Source of the DNA: an uncultured Clostridia bacterium | Lineage (GTDB): Bacteria; Bacillota; Clostridia; UBA1381 | Assembly: GCA_944391635.1 (NCBI GenBank) | Contig: CALXUL010000029.1 | Span: forward strand, 1-8,196 | Direction: 5' to 3' | Length of the DNA stretch: 8,196 nt | Part shown: positions 6,546 through 8,196 of the stretch, in pieces | Layout: each line of letters starts with the position of its first letter | Position numbering within the stretch: position 1 is the first letter of the stretch | Translations under genes and position numbers: made by a program | The notes under the pieces: model-generated | What the model saw: only the letters and a program-made list of their open reading frames with translations | Told to the model about the DNA's origin: nothing | Database searches by the model: none

Positions 6546-7280
6546 ATGGACCTTGCATTCCGTGAAAGGCAATGGTTTATGTGGTCTATGGTAGTATCTA
6601 TCTTTTTCGGATGTATACAGATAATTGTATCACATATTTCCGTGCTTAGCACTATTACATCCTTAGGAGCGTTTTCTGCTCCGAATATAATGTTTGCATT
6701 ATTCCGTTTTGCTCCGGTCGTCATACCAGCCGCATTCTTTATACGCGGCTCTGAGGTCACCGGCAGAGGGTTTATGGCAAAAATTCTTCGCCTAAAACTC
6801 ACGATCGGAATATTTGCCGCCCTGTCGCTTTTCGGCGTGATATGGGTGCTTTACTTTTTGAACATTAATGATTTTAGCGACCTGTTTAATTTTGATGAAA
6901 TATTTGAATATCAATCATCAGCAAACATCTTCTTTATAGGCAACTATGTAATTTGGGGCACATACAGACTGTGCGGAACCATTTTCTCACTTGTGCTGTT
7001 TTTGCTTCTGATTGCCGAGGCGGTGTTGCTACATCACCATAGAGTACTGGTAGCTTCTGTATTTACAACAACTATGCTTTTTCGGCTGCTTGCGCCTTTA
7101 GTTTTAAGACTTGCCGTATATCATACTTTTTATACCTCGACATGGCTTTTAAACAACGCGTTTTCTACCCTTAGTATGATAGCCTTCACTGTCGGGATAT
7201 GCGCAGCAGCACGATCAGACGCTGCTTGGCTTGAGCTTATCTGGGGCGAACTTCCGCCGGAATCTTTTAACGATAATTAA
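6546..7280 (+). CDS. Unrecognised six-helix membrane protein, copy 1
   Basis: I do not recognise this 244-residue protein. It has about six hydrophobic segments, near residues 11-30, 47-66, 85-106, 138-160, 167-190 and 202-222. No signal peptide, catalytic motif or cofactor motif is visible. A hydrophilic, acidic loop lies at about 106-125 (DFSDLFNFDEIFEYQ), and a short LLHHHR stretch (161-166) lies between helices 4 and 5. Charged or polar in-membrane positions include Arg54 next to Phe55, and an STW before helix 6 (198-200). The start is well supported: AGGAGGG (6533-6539) lies six bases before the ATG. It is followed 16 bases later by a similar 244-residue protein. Its length, helix spacing and two short motifs match that neighbour, so I infer a diverged tandem duplication. 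It could be a small integral-membrane sensor, transporter subunit or envelope protein, and none of these is supported directly. Confidence 0.85.
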   Translation: MDLAFRERQWFMWSMVVSIFFGCIQIIVSHISVLSTITSLGAFSAPNIMFALFRFAPVVIPAAFFIRGSEVTGRGFMAKILRLKLTIGIFAALSLFGVIWVLYFLNINDFSDLFNFDEIFEYQSSANIFFIGNYVIWGTYRLCGTIFSLVLFLLLIAEAVLLHHHRVLVASVFTTTMLFRLLAPLVLRLAVYHTFYTSTWLLNNAFSTLSMIAFTVGICAAARSDAAWLELIWGELPPESFNDN

Positions 7281-7282
7281 AT

Positions 7283-7290
7283 AAGGGGTG
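7283..7290 (+). promoter_or_regulatory. Shine-Dalgarno that sets a TTG start for the second membrane protein
   Basis: AAGGGGTG, close to the AAGGAGGTG ideal, lies six bases before the TTG at 7297-7299. The in-frame GTG at 7288-7290 is part of this same site and cannot be served by it, so TTG is preferred. Confidence 0.65.
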
Positions 7291-7296
7291 TATATA

Positions 7297-8031
7297 TTGG
7301 ATAATCATTCTCATCATTCATCACACAGTCATTCATCACATAGCCATTCCTCTGCACAAAAACAGCAGTCGCGAAAAATAATGCGCATTTGTATTCTCGG
7401 CATATTTTTTCTGTCTATACTGGTAATGATACCTTATATTGCACATAAACTTTTTCCGTTTATTACATCAATATTGGCTTATCATAAAATAAATGTATCC
7501 TCAATATGCTATACACTTTTACGCTTTTGTATGCTTTTGCTCCCGCTGTTTTTAATTGCTCCTGCATTTTTATACCGTGAGCATATCGAAAAGCCAAATC
7601 TTATCGGCAAGCTGCTTTCTGTTACTTCATTCCTTTTTTTCTTTGGAATGATTGCCGATATTTTTAGCTACAATATACTCAACAATTATGTAGATACAGG
7701 CGACGACCCGATAATGCTTAAACTGCTATGGAATAACATTGACCTGCCCGGAGTAATTTTTTGTTTTATCCAGGGTGCGCTTTATCTCATTTTATCAAAA
7801 TCCCTTCGTGGGCACAAAAAAAATATTGTTATTCTTTTCGCTGTTACCTTCCTTGCAGGAATAATAATGCCTATATCTTACATGGCAATTAAAGGCACCT
7901 TATTTACAGGCTATTGGGATACCTGGTTCTCTAAAAATATTTATTTCTATATCTCCCAGCTTTTAATGCTTATAGGCTTAATTCTTGCTGCTTCATCAAG
8001 ATATATGTGGAGTTTAATATTCTGGAACTGA
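7297..8031 (+). CDS. Unrecognised six-helix membrane protein with His/Ser-rich N-terminus, copy 2
   Basis: From the TTG start the protein has 244 residues, the same as its upstream neighbour. I do not recognise a family. Residues 4-19 consist only of His and Ser and hold seven histidines. A basic stretch (22-30) then leads into about six membrane segments, near 30-49, 71-93, 104-124, 150-168, 175-196 and 213-233. Two local matches to the upstream protein stand out. One is Leu-Arg-Phe followed by a Pro-containing helix (75-93), against Phe-Arg-Phe in copy 1. The other is a DTW/STW tryptophan before the last helix (208-210). The His-rich tail could bind a transition metal such as Zn, Ni or Cu, as in some metal transporters, but low-complexity drift from the repeat is also possible. 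It ends 21 bases before a strong terminator, so the pair forms one transcript. Confidence 0.82.
   Translation: MDNHSHHSSHSHSSHSHSSAQKQQSRKIMRICILGIFFLSILVMIPYIAHKLFPFITSILAYHKINVSSICYTLLRFCMLLLPLFLIAPAFLYREHIEKPNLIGKLLSVTSFLFFFGMIADIFSYNILNNYVDTGDDPIMLKLLWNNIDLPGVIFCFIQGALYLILSKSLRGHKKNIVILFAVTFLAGIIMPISYMAIKGTLFTGYWDTWFSKNIYFYISQLLMLIGLILAASSRYMWSLIFWN
7315..7359 (+). repeat. 15-base tandem repeat encoding His-Ser-Ser-His-Ser
   Basis: Three consecutive 15-base units start at 7315, 7330 and 7345. The first two differ at 2 of 15 positions (cattcatcacacagt and cattcatcacatagc). The third keeps only its beginning. The period is a multiple of three, so the repeat preserves the frame and encodes HSSHS units in the N-terminus of the second membrane protein. 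Such repeats often change copy number by replication slippage. Confidence 0.8.
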
Positions 8032-8052
8032 TATATTCCCCGGTTTAAACCA

Positions 8053-8087
8053 AAAAAACATTTCCTAATATTTAGGAAATGTTTTTT
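8053..8087 (+). terminator. Strong intrinsic terminator of the membrane protein pair
   Basis: The arms 8053-8068 and 8072-8087 are perfect 16-base reverse complements around a 3-base loop. The 3' arm ends in TTTTTT (8082-8087). It begins 21 bases after the stop codon of the second membrane protein. The A-run on the other side means it could also work on the minus strand. Confidence 0.9.
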
Positions 8088-8100
8088 AATACAAATAAAA

Positions 8101-8128
8101 AATGCCGCCAAAGAGAGATGACGGCATT
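8101..8128 (-). terminator. Minus-facing terminator from a gene beyond the right edge
   Basis: The arms aatgccg (8101-8107) and cggcatt (8122-8128) are exact complements around a 14-base loop. Read on the minus strand, the stem is followed by a T-rich tail made from 8092-8102, with six T residues in a row. In the plus direction the tail is purine-rich. This suggests a minus-strand gene ending just outside the window and converging on the membrane protein unit. Confidence 0.65.
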
Positions 8129-8144
8129 AGGGGAGAGTATTATA

Positions 8145-8176
8145 TATAAAAGCCAGCCTGTTATCCAGCTTTTATA
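8145..8176. repeat. AT-rich hairpin at the right edge
   Basis: The arms tataaaagc (8145-8153) and gcttttata (8168-8176) are exact 9-base complements. The 14-base loop region includes a direct repeat of ccagc (8153-8157 and 8165-8169). No reading frame is evident here. It could belong to the 3' leader of a convergent minus-strand gene. Confidence 0.4.
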
Positions 8177-8196
8177 CCAATTTTATATATATTATT

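Noticed and set aside
6461..6802. Minus-strand 113-codon open frame across the divergent promoter region
   Set aside because: It is antisense to the first membrane protein, which has a strong Shine-Dalgarno and promoter. No recognisable domain is present.
7288..7296. GTG start for the second membrane protein
   Set aside because: The GTG is the last part of the AAGGGGTG ribosome site itself. The TTG at 7297 has correct spacing.
7315..7359. Short repeats as a CRISPR array
   Set aside because: The units are directly adjacent without spacers, 15 bases long and in frame within a coding sequence.
8129..8196. SD-like AGGGGAGAG (8129-8137) as the start of another plus-strand gene
   Set aside because: No ATG, GTG or TTG follows at suitable distance before the window ends, and it adjoins a minus-facing terminator.

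Overview
The window looks like chromosome from a low-to-moderate GC, spore-forming Clostridia (Firmicutes) member. Signs are a GerW/YtfJ sporulation gene beside scpA/scpB, short intergenic gaps, purine-rich Shine-Dalgarno sites and strong TTTACA/TATAAT promoters. No taxon can be fixed from the sequence alone.

Layout, right to left on the minus strand: a promoter at 6365-6393 appears to start a seven-gene cluster. In order it holds an M50 site-2-type membrane protease (5685-6335), scpA (4934-5662), scpB (4360-4917), a DUF2953 membrane-anchored protein (3736-4341), ytfJ/GerW (3315-3734), a radical SAM protein with a B12-binding-like N-terminus (TIGR03960 type, 1409-3250) and its usual partner, a DUF2344/TIGR03936 radical SAM-linked protein (754-1416). 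Gaps are 1 to 64 bases, and the last two genes overlap by 8 bases. The cluster therefore joins chromosome segregation and condensation (ScpA and ScpB with SMC), a spore protein, and a radical SAM pair of unknown substrate. A strand-asymmetric hairpin at 3271-3310 could set the radical SAM pair apart from the upstream genes.

The left end (1-753) holds a palindrome-rich stretch (516-722), a TIGR04076-like small protein whose annotated start lies inside one of those palindromes (88-525), and an outward-facing promoter (24-52) for a gene beyond the window.

The right end (6420-8196) is a divergent two-gene plus-strand unit. It has a near-consensus promoter (6420-6448), two 244-residue membrane proteins of about six predicted helices that look like diverged tandem paralogues, and a strong terminator (8053-8087). 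The second protein begins with a His/Ser-rich tail encoded by a 15-base tandem repeat. I recognise no named family for either protein, so this pair is the best candidate for something undescribed. The last 100 bases hold a minus-facing terminator, which implies a convergent gene just outside the window.
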